Shown here: piece by piece, positions 5,307 to 12,928 of the stretch
Layout: each line of letters opens with the position of its first letter
Numbering within the stretch: the first letter of the stretch is position 1
Assembly (NCBI GenBank): GCA_003141795.1
Contig: PLNO01000221.1
Location: 6,587-20,032, forward strand
Reading direction: 5' to 3'
DNA length: 13,446 nt
From: Spirochaetaceae bacterium
GTDB lineage: Bacteria; Spirochaetota; Spirochaetia; SZUA-6; Fen-1364
Made by a program: the position numbers and the translations under genes
The notes under the pieces: generated by a model
The model's database searches: none
The model's input: only the letters and a program-made list of their open reading frames with translations
Told to the model about the DNA's origin: nothing

Positions 5307-6804
5307 TGCCTGCCATCATGAGGCCGATCTGGTCGCGCGTCATCTGGCCGCGGGCCGCTTCCCCGACGATACGGCCCTCGTAGATCACGACGACCCGATC
5401 GGAGAGGGTGAGGATTTCGTCCAGGTCCTCGGAGACGAGGAGGATGGCGATACCCTCGTCGCGCTGCTGGAGGAGCTGCTGGTGGATGTAGCTCGTGGCG
5501 CCGATGTCCACGCCGCGCGTGGGCTGCGCCGCGATCAGGAGCGAGGGCCGGCGGGAGAGCTCGCGCGCCATGATGAGCTTCTGGATGTTGCCCCCCGAGA
5601 GGTTCTTCAGCGGCGTATCGAGGCCGGGGGTCTTCACCGCATACTGCTCCACGAGCGTCGCCGCGTGCGCTTCCATCCGGCGGGAGCGGAGGAAGATGCC
5701 GCGTGAGAACCGCGGCAGGCTGTGGTCGCGGAGGAAGATGTTCTCCCTGACGGAAAAATCACGGATCGCCCCGTCCCGCATCCTCTCCTCGGGAATGAAG
5801 GCCATGCCCGCCGCCACCCGCCGATTGAGGGAGTCGTGCGTGACATCGGCGTCGCGCAGGAGGATGCTCCCCTGCGTCGATCTTCGGATGCCCGCAAGGC
5901 ATTCGGCAAGCTCGCGCTGCCCGTTGCCTGAAACGCCGGCAAGCCCCACGATCTCCCCCGCATGGATCTTGAGGTCGATCCCCCGCAGCGCTTCCGTACC
6001 CCGATCCCCCATCGCGTGCAGCCCGCCCACGGCAAGGACCACCGGGCCGGGCTCCCGTGGCCGCGCGTGCAGGTCAGCGATCTCGTGTCCCACCATCATC
6101 CGCACGAGCTCCGCCTGCGTCGCCTCACGCGTCACGCGGGTGCCGATCACGCTTCCCGCGCGCAATACGGTCACCCTGTCGCTGATCGCCGACACCTCCT
6201 GCAGCTTGTGGGAGATGAAGATCAGGGAGTGGCCTTCCCGCGCCATGCGGTGGAGCGTGGCAAAGAGGTCATCCACCTCACGCGGGGTGAGCACGGCGGT
6301 GGGCTCGTCGAGGATGATGACCTGGGCCCCGCGGTACAGGGTCTTCATGATCTCCACCCGTTGCTGCTCGCCGACGGAGAGCTGCCACACGAAGGCGTGC
6401 GGGTCCACCTTCAAGCCGTACTCCGCCGCGAGCTCCACGATGCGCGCGGCAACGCGCTTCAGGTCGAGCAGCGGAGCGCGCTGGGAGCGCTGCCCGAGTG
6501 CCACGTTCTGCGCCACGCTCAGAGTCGGAACGAGCATGAAGTGCTGGTGGATCATGCCGATGCCGGCCTTGATCGCATCGGCGGGAGAGCGCAGGACGAG
6601 CCTCTTGCCGTCCACGAGGATGTCCCCTTCGTCCGGCGGGTACAGACCGTAGAGCTGGCGCATCAGCGTGCTCTTCCCCGCCCCGTTCTCCCCCAGGAGG
6701 GCATGAACCTCCCCCCGCATCACGTCGAAGCTCACGTTCACGTTGGCACGCACACCGGGAAAGCATTTCACGATGCCGCGCATCTCGACGTAGGGGGCGT
6801 TCAT
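5287..6804 (-). CDS. Nucleoside/purine-type ABC importer ATPase with two nucleotide-binding domains
   Basis: Cytoplasmic ATPase with two fused domains, 505 residues, typical of the YufO/NupA and sugar-importer (RbsA-like) group. Domain 1 is intact: Walker A GENGAGKST at 38-46, a Gln-His-Phe Q-loop near 87, signature LSVGEQQ at 142-148, Walker B at 162-167 and His199. Domain 2 has the usual changes of this family: GVSGNGQRE in place of Walker A near 290, signature LSGGNIQK at 402-409, Walker B ending Ala-Gln instead of Asp-Glu at 426-427, and SED in place of the H-loop near 458-460. I chose the ATG at 6804 because GAGAAG lies 8 bases upstream; an in-frame GTG at 6813 is possible. It is the last gene of its operon, after an unusual 153-bp gap containing an inverted repeat. 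Confidence 0.92.
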   Translation of the reverse strand: MNAPYVEMRGIVKCFPGVRANVNVSFDVMRGEVHALLGENGAGKSTLMRQLYGLYPPDEGDILVDGKRLVLRSPADAIKAGIGMIHQHFMLVPTLSVAQNVALGQRSQRAPLLDLKRVAARIVELAAEYGLKVDPHAFVWQLSVGEQQRVEIMKTLYRGAQVIILDEPTAVLTPREVDDLFATLHRMAREGHSLIFISHKLQEVSAISDRVTVLRAGSVIGTRVTREATQAELVRMMVGHEIADLHARPREPGPVVLAVGGLHAMGDRGTEALRGIDLKIHAGEIVGLAGVSGNGQRELAECLAGIRRSTQGSILLRDADVTHDSLNRRVAAGMAFIPEERMRDGAIRDFSVRENIFLRDHSLPRFSRGIFLRSRRMEAHAATLVEQYAVKTPGLDTPLKNLSGGNIQKLIMARELSRRPSLLIAAQPTRGVDIGATSYIHQQLLQQRDEGIAILLVSEDLDEILTLSDRVVVIYEGRIVGEAARGQMTRDQIGLMMAGITTGEA

Positions 6805-6810
6805 GCCCAA

Positions 6811-6895
6811 CACTTCTCATTTTGGACCATAAGGCTTTGGGGATGAGTGAATAACTGCCAAACGGGCCTGAAAACAGGGGACAAAATGAGAAGTG
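6811..6895 (-). repeat. 14-bp perfect inverted repeat, MITE-like or RNA-switch element before the ATPase gene
   Basis: CACTTCTCATTTTG (6811-6824) and CAAAATGAGAAGTG (6882-6895) are perfect inverted copies 57 bp apart. Between them lie CCTG-AAAA-CAGG (6867-6878) and the pair TTTGG/CCAAA (6836-6840 and 6858-6862), so the transcript could fold as one long stem closing two hairpins. CATAAGG occurs twice, at 6828-6834 and 6898-6904. On the minus strand the 3' arm carries GAGAAG, the ribosome binding site of the ATPase, so the folded form would hide it. The stretch is richer in A+T than its surroundings. It could be a small mobile repeat, the remnant of an insertion-sequence end, or a translational control element. 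Confidence 0.6.
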
Positions 6896-6957
6896 CGCAT
6901 AAGGTGACGCATACTGAGAATCCCTGGTTCATGCCGCTGGGGTCCACTTTCACCCGC

Positions 6958-7929
6958 CTAAGGGGTCACTTTGATCGTGCCCGCGCCGATGCCCTTGATG
7001 GCGGCGTCGCCCGCGGCTTTCACGGCGGCCGCAAGGGAGAAGGACGGATTGTAGGCGATCTTCAGCCCGCCGTTGGACAGCGTCAGCGTGTAGGTGACCC
7101 CGCCGAGCACGCCGGCCTTGTGCTTGGCGATGATGTCCTTGAGCATGCCGGTCCAGTCGTACACCTGGCTGGCAACGACGAGTCCCGGGGCCAGCGCCGC
7201 CTGGTCGGCCTGCGTGCCGAACCACAGGACGCTCCCCTGGTCCTTTGCGGCGCCGATGGACCCGACCACGGACTGCGACGAGCCGGTGAGGACGTCGGCT
7301 CCGTTGGCGATGTGGGTCTTGGCAGCGGCCGCCATCAGGGCGACGTCGGAGAAGGAGCCGGTCCACGTCTTGGAGAGGGCGATGCTCCCGCTGACGGATT
7401 GTACGCCCTGGAGGAAGCCGTCGATGTAAGTCTTCGCGTCCCCGACCTCGACCGGCCCCGTCACGCCGATCTTCTTGCTCTTGGTGAGACGGGCCGCGAT
7501 GACGCCGTTCACGTACCCGCCCTGCTCCGCGGCTGCCGTGTACGCGTAGACGTTGGGAAGGCCGAAGGTGTTCACGTCGGTCCCCCATGCGAAAGTCACC
7601 GCGGGGAAGTCCTTCGCGACCTCCTCCACCGAGGATCCGTACTGGGATCCGTGGGCAATGACGATGTCGAAGCCCTGGCTCGCGTAGTCGCGCACGGCAG
7701 CGGCTGCGTCAGGCACGTTGTACATGTTCTCCGAGTATTTCAGAACGAGCGCGGATTCCCCCCCCATGGCCTTCTGCACCGACTGCAACGCGCTCCACAT
7801 CGACTGGCTGAACGCCATGTCCGTCGTCGCGCTGGGCATCACCACCGCGATGCGGATCGGGGCCGCGATGAGGCTCGCGGCAAAGGCTGCGAGGAAAAAT
7901 CCCGTCGCCAGGAATCTCTTCCCTTTCAT
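6958..7929 (-). CDS. BMP-family (PnrA-like) nucleoside/purine ABC importer binding protein
   Basis: Exported binding protein of the BMP family, 323 residues. A signal sequence covers about residues 1-23 (basic start, hydrophobic core ending in Ala-Ala) with no lipobox Cys. The mature part starts with an Ile-Arg-Ile-Ala-Val-Val-Met-Pro strand, followed by the family's Phe-x-Gln-Ser helix start. A FDIVIAHGSQY segment and an EQGGYVNGVIAA helix are also typical of BMP proteins. Characterised relatives bind purine nucleosides or related compounds; the xanthine dehydrogenase neighbours suggest a purine here. The ATG at 7929 follows AAAGGAG. It is the third gene of its operon, behind both permeases, whereas binding proteins are often first. 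A hairpin lies just upstream. Confidence 0.9.
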   Translation of the reverse strand: MKGKRFLATGFFLAAFAASLIAAPIRIAVVMPSATTDMAFSQSMWSALQSVQKAMGGESALVLKYSENMYNVPDAAAAVRDYASQGFDIVIAHGSQYGSSVEEVAKDFPAVTFAWGTDVNTFGLPNVYAYTAAAEQGGYVNGVIAARLTKSKKIGVTGPVEVGDAKTYIDGFLQGVQSVSGSIALSKTWTGSFSDVALMAAAAKTHIANGADVLTGSSQSVVGSIGAAKDQGSVLWFGTQADQAALAPGLVVASQVYDWTGMLKDIIAKHKAGVLGGVTYTLTLSNGGLKIAYNPSFSLAAAVKAAGDAAIKGIGAGTIKVTP

Positions 7930-7954
7930 ACTGTCTCTCCTTTCGAAACTGTTC

Positions 7955-7971
7955 TGCGGCCAACGGCCGCA
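7955..7971 (-). promoter_or_regulatory. 7-bp GC-rich hairpin just upstream of the BMP binding-protein gene
   Basis: TGCGGCC and GGCCGCA form a perfect 7-bp stem with a 3-base loop in the 61-bp gap between the second permease and the binding-protein gene. No T tract follows, so it is not a classic terminator. A stem here may protect a processed transcript starting with the binding-protein gene, which would raise its level relative to the permeases. This role is inferred. Confidence 0.45.
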
Positions 7972-7990
7972 TTCATCGCTCACCGGGGGC

Positions 7991-8923
7991 TCAGTTCTCC
8001 CCCCGTTCGAACGGCTTGTTGAGAGCTGCGGGCTGCCGTACGCGGTTGAACGTCACGGTGAGGGCGGCGATCGTGAGCACGTACGGCAGCATCACGGCGA
8101 CGCTGGAGGGGATCCTGACCCCCAGGACCTGCATCCAGAGCTGGAACGAATTGACGACGCTGAACAGGAGCGCTCCGCCGAGGACCCCGGCCGGGCTCCA
8201 GCCCCCGAAATACACGAGTGCGACCGCGATGAATCCCTGACCCGCGGTGAGGTTGTCCTGGAAGAGGTTCAGCACGGAGAGGGACAGGGAGGCGCCGGCG
8301 ATTCCTGCCAGAGCCGCGCCGAGGCAGACGGAGAGATAGCGGATGCGGTCCACGCTGATTCCCAGCGAATCCGCGGCCGCGGGGTTCTGACCGACGCTCT
8401 TGATCTTCAATCCGAGCGTCGTCTTTTCCAACATCCACCAGACGGCGGGCACCAGGAGGAGCGCACCGTAGACGAGCGCGCTGTTGCGGAACAGCACGGG
8501 CCCGAGGAACGGAATGTCGCCGAGGAGCGGCACTTTCACCGCGGGAAAGCCCCTGACGGTCTTTACCGTGCCGACGAGGACCTTGAAGAGGAGGCTGGAC
8601 ATCCCCAGCCCGAACATGTACAGGCCGATGCCGCTGACCCCCTGCTCGGCCTTCAGCGTCACGCTCACCAGCGCCATGAGAAGGCCGAGAACGAGCCCCG
8701 CCGCCGCCGCGATGACGAGCGCGAGCCAGAGGCTTCCCGTCGTCAGTGCCACGTAGAATCCCGCGAACGCTCCGAGCAGCATGATGCCGTCCACGCCGAG
8801 GTTCACCACGCCGGATGTTTGCGCCACCGTTTCCCCGAGCGCTGCGTAGAGGAAGGGCGTGGCGAGACCCAGCATGGTCTTGATGATGCCGGCGATCACG
8901 TCGGCGGAAAAAACGCTTCTCAC
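7991..8923 (-). CDS. Nucleoside/purine-type ABC importer permease (NupC/YufQ-like)
   Basis: Inner-membrane subunit of the BPD_transp_2 family, 310 residues, with about eight or nine hydrophobic segments. The family segment NLGVDGIMLLGAFAG lies in the first third, and a Val-Gly-Gln-Asn-Pro-Ala-Ala-Ala segment, typical of the central cytoplasmic loop, lies near the middle. The C-terminal half carries ALVYFGGWSPAGVLGGALLF, the usual penultimate helix pair. I chose the GTG at 8923 because it overlaps the upstream permease stop as GTGA and has GGGGGAGG before it. It would form a heterodimer with the upstream permease. Confidence 0.9.
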   Translation of the reverse strand: MRSVFSADVIAGIIKTMLGLATPFLYAALGETVAQTSGVVNLGVDGIMLLGAFAGFYVALTTGSLWLALVIAAAAGLVLGLLMALVSVTLKAEQGVSGIGLYMFGLGMSSLLFKVLVGTVKTVRGFPAVKVPLLGDIPFLGPVLFRNSALVYGALLLVPAVWWMLEKTTLGLKIKSVGQNPAAADSLGISVDRIRYLSVCLGAALAGIAGASLSLSVLNLFQDNLTAGQGFIAVALVYFGGWSPAGVLGGALLFSVVNSFQLWMQVLGVRIPSSVAVMLPYVLTIAALTVTFNRVRQPAALNKPFERGEN

Positions 8924-9990
8924 CCGCCGGCCTCCCCCGCCTTCGCCCTGTTCGTCATGCGCCGGGCAGCCCACCGCCGGGACCACAGCGCCGAGCCCGA
9001 GACGAACAGCACGACGAGCCCGAGCAGCGCGGTGACCAGGGAGGAGGGGACCTGCACGGCGCGCTGCATCGTGTCAGCCCCCACGAGGAGCCCGCCGAAG
9101 AGCAGGGAGGCGGGGACGAGCCCCAGGGGGTGCAGGCCGCCCAGCAATGCCGCGACGATTCCCGTGAATCCGTAGCCGCTCGTGAGCCCGGGGAGCAGGC
9201 GGTGCTGGACGCCGATCACCTCGACCACCCCGGCAAGACCGGCGCACCCGCCGGCCAGGGTGAGGGACAGGGTCTGGTAAAAGGGCACGTCGATGCCGGC
9301 GTGCCGGGCGGCGTCGGGGTTCAAGCCGACCGCGCGGATGTCGAACCCGATCGTCGTGCGCCAGAGGAGGATGAAGACGACCACCGCCAGCACCGCTGCG
9401 ACGATGGCCCCCGAGTGCAGGAGCGTGCGGGGAACGAGCCGGGCGAGCCAGACCTGGCGGGGGAGCTGAACGCCCGACCAAAGGAACGTGTGCGCCGCGA
9501 CTCCCGCCGGATCCATGAGCGGCCCTTGCAGCAACAGATTCATGAGCTGGAGGGCGATCGCGTTGAGCATGATCGTGCTGAGGATCTCGTTCACGTTGAA
9601 CCGAGCCTTGAGGATGCCGGGGAGGAAGCCCCAGGCGGCGCCGGCGAGGAACCCCGCGATCATCGTCGTGGGGATGAGGAGCCAGCCCTGCCACGCGGAG
9701 AAGGTGAGCGGCCACCATGCCGCGGCGATCGCCCCGGCGATGATCTGCCCTTCCCCCCCGATATTGATGACGTTCGCGCGGAAGGCGATGCAGATGCCCA
9801 GCCCGACCAGGAGGAGCGGAGTGGCTTTGACCACTGTCTGGGTGAGCCCGAACCGCGTGCCCACCGCGCCTTTGACGAGCGCGGCATACGCGGAAAGCGG
9901 ATCGGCCTTCAGGGCGACGAGCATGACCCCCCCGAGCACGAGGGCAAGTGCAACTCCTCCGAGAGGCAGCAGCACGTTCACGAGCTGCAT
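8920..9990 (-). CDS. Nucleoside/purine-type ABC importer permease (NupB/YufP-like)
   Basis: First gene of the BMP-type importer operon, an inner-membrane BPD_transp_2 permease of 356 residues. An NIGGEGQ motif (residues 76-82) and a FNVNEILSTIMLN segment (131-143) are hallmarks of the nucleoside permease subgroup; a Val-Gly-Leu-Asn-Pro-Asp-Ala-Ala segment lies later in the protein. About nine hydrophobic segments are visible. The frame is open to 10050, but that upstream start lies inside the sigma-54 promoter and ahead of the predicted transcription start near 10023, so I chose the ATG at 9990. Its ribosome binding site is G-rich (GGGGACTGGGG) and not a strong consensus. The ATPase is encoded last in this operon, an order less usual than binding protein, ATPase, permease, permease. 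Confidence 0.9.
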   Translation of the reverse strand: MQLVNVLLPLGGVALALVLGGVMLVALKADPLSAYAALVKGAVGTRFGLTQTVVKATPLLLVGLGICIAFRANVINIGGEGQIIAGAIAAAWWPLTFSAWQGWLLIPTTMIAGFLAGAAWGFLPGILKARFNVNEILSTIMLNAIALQLMNLLLQGPLMDPAGVAAHTFLWSGVQLPRQVWLARLVPRTLLHSGAIVAAVLAVVVFILLWRTTIGFDIRAVGLNPDAARHAGIDVPFYQTLSLTLAGGCAGLAGVVEVIGVQHRLLPGLTSGYGFTGIVAALLGGLHPLGLVPASLLFGGLLVGADTMQRAVQVPSSLVTALLGLVVLFVSGSALWSRRWAARRMTNRAKAGEAGG

Positions 9991-10032
9991 GCCCCAGTCC
10001 CCGCGTCGATGAATCTCGCTCACGCTTCTTAC

Positions 10033-10049
10033 ATGCAAACCGCGTGCCA
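10033..10049 (-). promoter_or_regulatory. Consensus sigma-54 (-24/-12) promoter for the nucleoside importer operon
   Basis: The minus strand reads TGGCACGCGGTTTGCAT, a full match to the RpoN consensus TGGCACG-N4-TTGCA with correct spacing of the invariant GG and GC. Transcription would begin near 10023, 33 bases ahead of the permease ATG. After the -12 element the sequence continues TGCATGTA, as in the promoter before the other importer operon. Two dyads of a candidate activator lie about 110-155 bp upstream of the predicted start. Confidence 0.82.
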
Positions 10050-10135
10050 TCCCATGTGCGCCGCTCCCGGCTCCGCCGTGTGGCTTTTTTACAGGCGAAA
10101 TGCGTGGAGAGCTGTTCCGCGGGGAGGATCGGCTA

Positions 10136-10179
10136 CTACATAAATGTAGCTTTCACGATTTTGATAAACGGAATTGTAG
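10136..10179. promoter_or_regulatory. Paired dyads (CTAC-N6-GTAG), candidate activator sites for the right sigma-54 promoter
   Basis: CTACAT-AA-ATGTAG at 10136-10149 is a perfect dyad of form CTAC-N6-GTAG. A degenerate copy, AAAC-GGAATT-GTAG, lies at 10166-10179. Centres are 30 bp apart, as in the left regulatory region. The right region also shares the 10-mer ATGTAGCTTT (10144-10153) with the minus strand at 3105-3114, followed at identical spacing by TTGTAG. The sites lie between two divergent genes, so the same factor could also affect the fused xanthine dehydrogenase gene to the right. Confidence 0.55.
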
Positions 10180-10232
10180 CGAGGGTCCAGAAGGGGATTG
10201 CACGGCCGCCGACCCGGGAGGTATCTTCTCTC

Positions 10233-12911
10233 ATGGTCAGGTTCTCCCTGAACGGCGCGGAAACCCGGGCAGACGGCGGAGGGTCCCTCCTCTCCTATCT
10301 GCGTGAAGAGGCGAACCTCACCGCCCTGAAGAACGGCTGCGGCGAAGGCACGTGCGGCGCCTGCTCCGTGATCATCGACGGCGCGCTGCGCAGCGCCTGT
10401 ACGACCCCGCTCGAGCGCATGGAAGGAAAGTCGGTTCTCACCGTCGAGGGCATCCCCGCGGGGGAGATGGAGGTGTACGTCCGCGCCTTCACGCGGGCGG
10501 GCGCCGTGCAATGCGGGTACTGCACGCCCGGCATGGTGCTCGCCGCAAAGGCGCTCCTGGACAGGAACGCCGACCCGACGGAGGCCGAGGCGCGCGCAGC
10601 ATTGCGCCGCAATCTCTGCCGATGCACCGGATACGCGAAGATCGTGGACGCGGTCCTGCTTGCGGGGAGGATGCGCCGCGGCCTCACCGTGGTCGAGCCC
10701 GCGCTACCGCCGGGTGCCGTGGCGGAGCCGTCGGGGGTGGGCGCGCGCCTGCCCCGCGTCGATGCGGAAGCGAAGATCCGCGGCACGGCGAAGTACGTCG
10801 ACGACCTGAAGGAACCGGGCATGCTCCACGGTGCGGCGCTCCGCTCCCCCCACCCGCGGGCACGGCTCCTCTCACTCGACGTCTCTGCGGCGCGCACCCT
10901 GCCAGGGGTGGTGATCGTCGCCACCTGGGAGGACATCCCCGGTGAGCGGTTCATCGGCAACCTCCTCCCCGACTGGCCCACCCTCGTCGCCGTGGGAGAA
11001 GAGACGCGCTACGTGGGTGACGCCGTGGCACTTGTCGCCGCGGAGACGCCCGAGCGGGCGCGGGAAGCGCTCGGGCTCATCGCGGCGCGCTACGAAGTGC
11101 TCCCGCCGCTTGCCTCACCGGACGCATCGCTTGCCCCCGGTGCACCGGCCCTGCACGACGGGGGAAACGTCCTCTCACGTCTCGTTCTGAAGCGCGGGGA
11201 CGCGCATTCCGCTCTTGCAGCCGCCGTCCATGTCGTGGAGGAGAGCTTCGAGACCCCGTTCACCGATCATGCGTTCATGGAGCCGGAGAGCGCCCTTGCC
11301 TATCCGCCTGATGCGGAGGGGACGGTGCTCGTGCGCACGGGGGAGCAGAACGTGTACGACGGCCGACGGTACGTCGCCGACACTCTCGGCCTGCCGGTGG
11401 ACCGGGTGCGCGTCGTCTCCGCCCACGTCGGGGGGGCGTTCGGCGGCAAGGAAGACCAGACGGTGCAGCATCAGGCCGCGCTCCTCGCGTGGCTCAGCGG
11501 GCGGCCAGTGAAGTGCACGCTGGGGAGAGCGGAGAGCACGCGCGTGCACGTCAAGCGACACGCCATGCGCATCCGCCTGCGCGTGGGCTGCGATGCGGCG
11601 GGAAAGCTCGTGGGGCTCGAGGGAAGAATCGTCGCGGATACGGGAGCGTATGCATCGCTCGGCGGACCCGTCCTCCATCGCGCCGTCACCCATGCAGGCG
11701 GTCCGTACGCGTACGACGACGTCGACGTCGAAGGGCTCGCGGTATATACGAACAACCCTCCGGCGGGGGCGTTTCGCGGCTTCGGTGTTCCCCAGGTCAC
11801 CTTCGCCCTGGAGAGCGCCCTCGACCTCCTGGCGCTGAAGGCCGGGATCTCCGCCTGGGAGATCCGCTACAGGAACGCGGTGAGACCGGGGGATCGGCTT
11901 CCCAATGGCCAGACGGCCGGGCCCGAAACCGCGCTCGAGGAATGTCTGCTCGCCGTGAAGAAGGGCTTCGAATCAGCGCCGCATCCTGCGGGGATAGCCT
12001 GCGCGTTCAAGAATACGGGGCTCGGCATGGGTCACCGCGACGTCGGGCGCTGCACGGTGAGGATCGCCTCCGACCACGTGGAGCTCCTCTCCAGCGCCGC
12101 GCGCGTCGGTCAGGGGCTGGCAACGATCATGACGCAGATCGCCTGCGAAACGCTCAGGCTGAGCCCGTCGGCCGTGCGCGTCGTACCGGCCGACACGGGC
12201 GTCACTCCGGATGCGGGCACGACCACGGCGTCCCGCCAGACCCTCATCACGGGAGAGGCGTGTCGGCGCGCCTGCGTGGCTGCGCGGGAAGCAGCGCAGG
12301 CCGCGCTTGCGCCAGGGGTTGCGGGCATGGCGGCTGCGTCCGTGTCGGGAGCCGCCGCGGCTGCCCCCTTTCCGCTCGGGCTCCTTGCCGGCCGCGAGTT
12401 CGCAGGCGAGTACGAGGCGATCACCGACCCCTTCGACACGGACAGCACCGAGCCGGTGCGCCATGTCGCCTACAGCTACGCGTGCCAGGTGGCGATCCTC
12501 GACGGGGACGGACGCGTCAAGCGCGTGCTCGCCGCCCACGATTCAGGGGTCGTCGTGAACCCGCTCGCCTTCGAGGGCCAGGTGGAAGGGGGAGTCGTGA
12601 TGGGCCTGGGCTACGCGCTCACCGAATCCCTGCGCATGCAGAATTGCGTCCCCGCTGCCCGGTTCGGACAGCTCGGCCTGCTGCGGGCGACAGACATTCC
12701 GTCCATAGAAACGATCATCGTGCGCAAGGCGGGCCGGGGCACGGCGATCGACGGCGGCATTTCAGCCGCGGGGTACGGCGCAAAAGGGATCGGGGAGATC
12801 TCCACGATCCCCACGGCAGCGGCGGTTGCAGGGGCGTATTTCGCAAAAGACGGAAAGCTGCGCACGCGCCTGCCGCTTTCGGGCACGCCGTACGAGCGGC
12901 CCGGGGAGTAG
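10233..12911 (+). CDS. Fused [2Fe-2S]/molybdopterin hydroxylase, XdhD or selenium-dependent xanthine dehydrogenase type
   Basis: Predicted cytoplasmic molybdenum hydroxylase acting on purines (hypoxanthine or xanthine), 892 residues. Residues 1-150 hold two [2Fe-2S] clusters: Cys36, 41, 44 and 56 (plant-ferredoxin type) and Cys94, 97, 129 and 131 (QCGYCTPG and LCRCTGY). The molybdopterin part starts near residue 168; it shows GGAFGGKED at 400-408, GAFRGFGVPQ around Arg515 and the expected catalytic Glu855 in GAKGIGE. There is no FAD domain, so a separate flavin subunit or other acceptor is expected. The fused order and the YTNNPPAGAFRGFG and C-terminal RTRLPLSGTPY segments resemble E. coli XdhD and the selenium-dependent xanthine dehydrogenase family. 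The ATG at 10233 follows GGGAGGT; the frame upstream to 9948 is non-genic. No promoter is obvious. Confidence 0.88.
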   Translation: MVRFSLNGAETRADGGGSLLSYLREEANLTALKNGCGEGTCGACSVIIDGALRSACTTPLERMEGKSVLTVEGIPAGEMEVYVRAFTRAGAVQCGYCTPGMVLAAKALLDRNADPTEAEARAALRRNLCRCTGYAKIVDAVLLAGRMRRGLTVVEPALPPGAVAEPSGVGARLPRVDAEAKIRGTAKYVDDLKEPGMLHGAALRSPHPRARLLSLDVSAARTLPGVVIVATWEDIPGERFIGNLLPDWPTLVAVGEETRYVGDAVALVAAETPERAREALGLIAARYEVLPPLASPDASLAPGAPALHDGGNVLSRLVLKRGDAHSALAAAVHVVEESFETPFTDHAFMEPESALAYPPDAEGTVLVRTGEQNVYDGRRYVADTLGLPVDRVRVVSAHVGGAFGGKEDQTVQHQAALLAWLSGRPVKCTLGRAESTRVHVKRHAMRIRLRVGCDAAGKLVGLEGRIVADTGAYASLGGPVLHRAVTHAGGPYAYDDVDVEGLAVYTNNPPAGAFRGFGVPQVTFALESALDLLALKAGISAWEIRYRNAVRPGDRLPNGQTAGPETALEECLLAVKKGFESAPHPAGIACAFKNTGLGMGHRDVGRCTVRIASDHVELLSSAARVGQGLATIMTQIACETLRLSPSAVRVVPADTGVTPDAGTTTASRQTLITGEACRRACVAAREAAQAALAPGVAGMAAASVSGAAAAAPFPLGLLAGREFAGEYEAITDPFDTDSTEPVRHVAYSYACQVAILDGDGRVKRVLAAHDSGVVVNPLAFEGQVEGGVVMGLGYALTESLRMQNCVPAARFGQLGLLRATDIPSIETIIVRKAGRGTAIDGGISAAGYGAKGIGEISTIPTAAAVAGAYFAKDGKLRTRLPLSGTPYERPGE

Positions 12912-12928
12912 CGCGAAGGTGAGGGCTT

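Noticed and set aside
6811..6895. Reading the inverted repeat as an intact insertion sequence or CRISPR repeat
   Set aside because: There is no transposase frame between the arms, only one pair of arms, and no regularly spaced repeats.
9991..10050. Upstream start at 10050 for the first nucleoside permease
   Set aside because: It would lie ahead of the transcription start predicted from the sigma-54 promoter and adds a charged, non-family stretch.
10066..10090. CGGC-TCC-GCCG hairpin followed some bases later by TTTTTT on the plus strand, like an intrinsic terminator
   Set aside because: The stem is only 4 bp, the T run is separated from it, and no plus-strand gene ends nearby.
9948..10232. 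A 95-codon N-terminal extension of the fused xanthine dehydrogenase frame
   Set aside because: It crosses the regulatory region, has no family similarity, and the ATG at 10233 has a good ribosome binding site and leads straight into the ferredoxin domain.
12912..12928. Possible bidirectional terminator between the two xanthine dehydrogenase genes
   Set aside because: The 17-bp gap contains no inverted repeat and no T or A tract.
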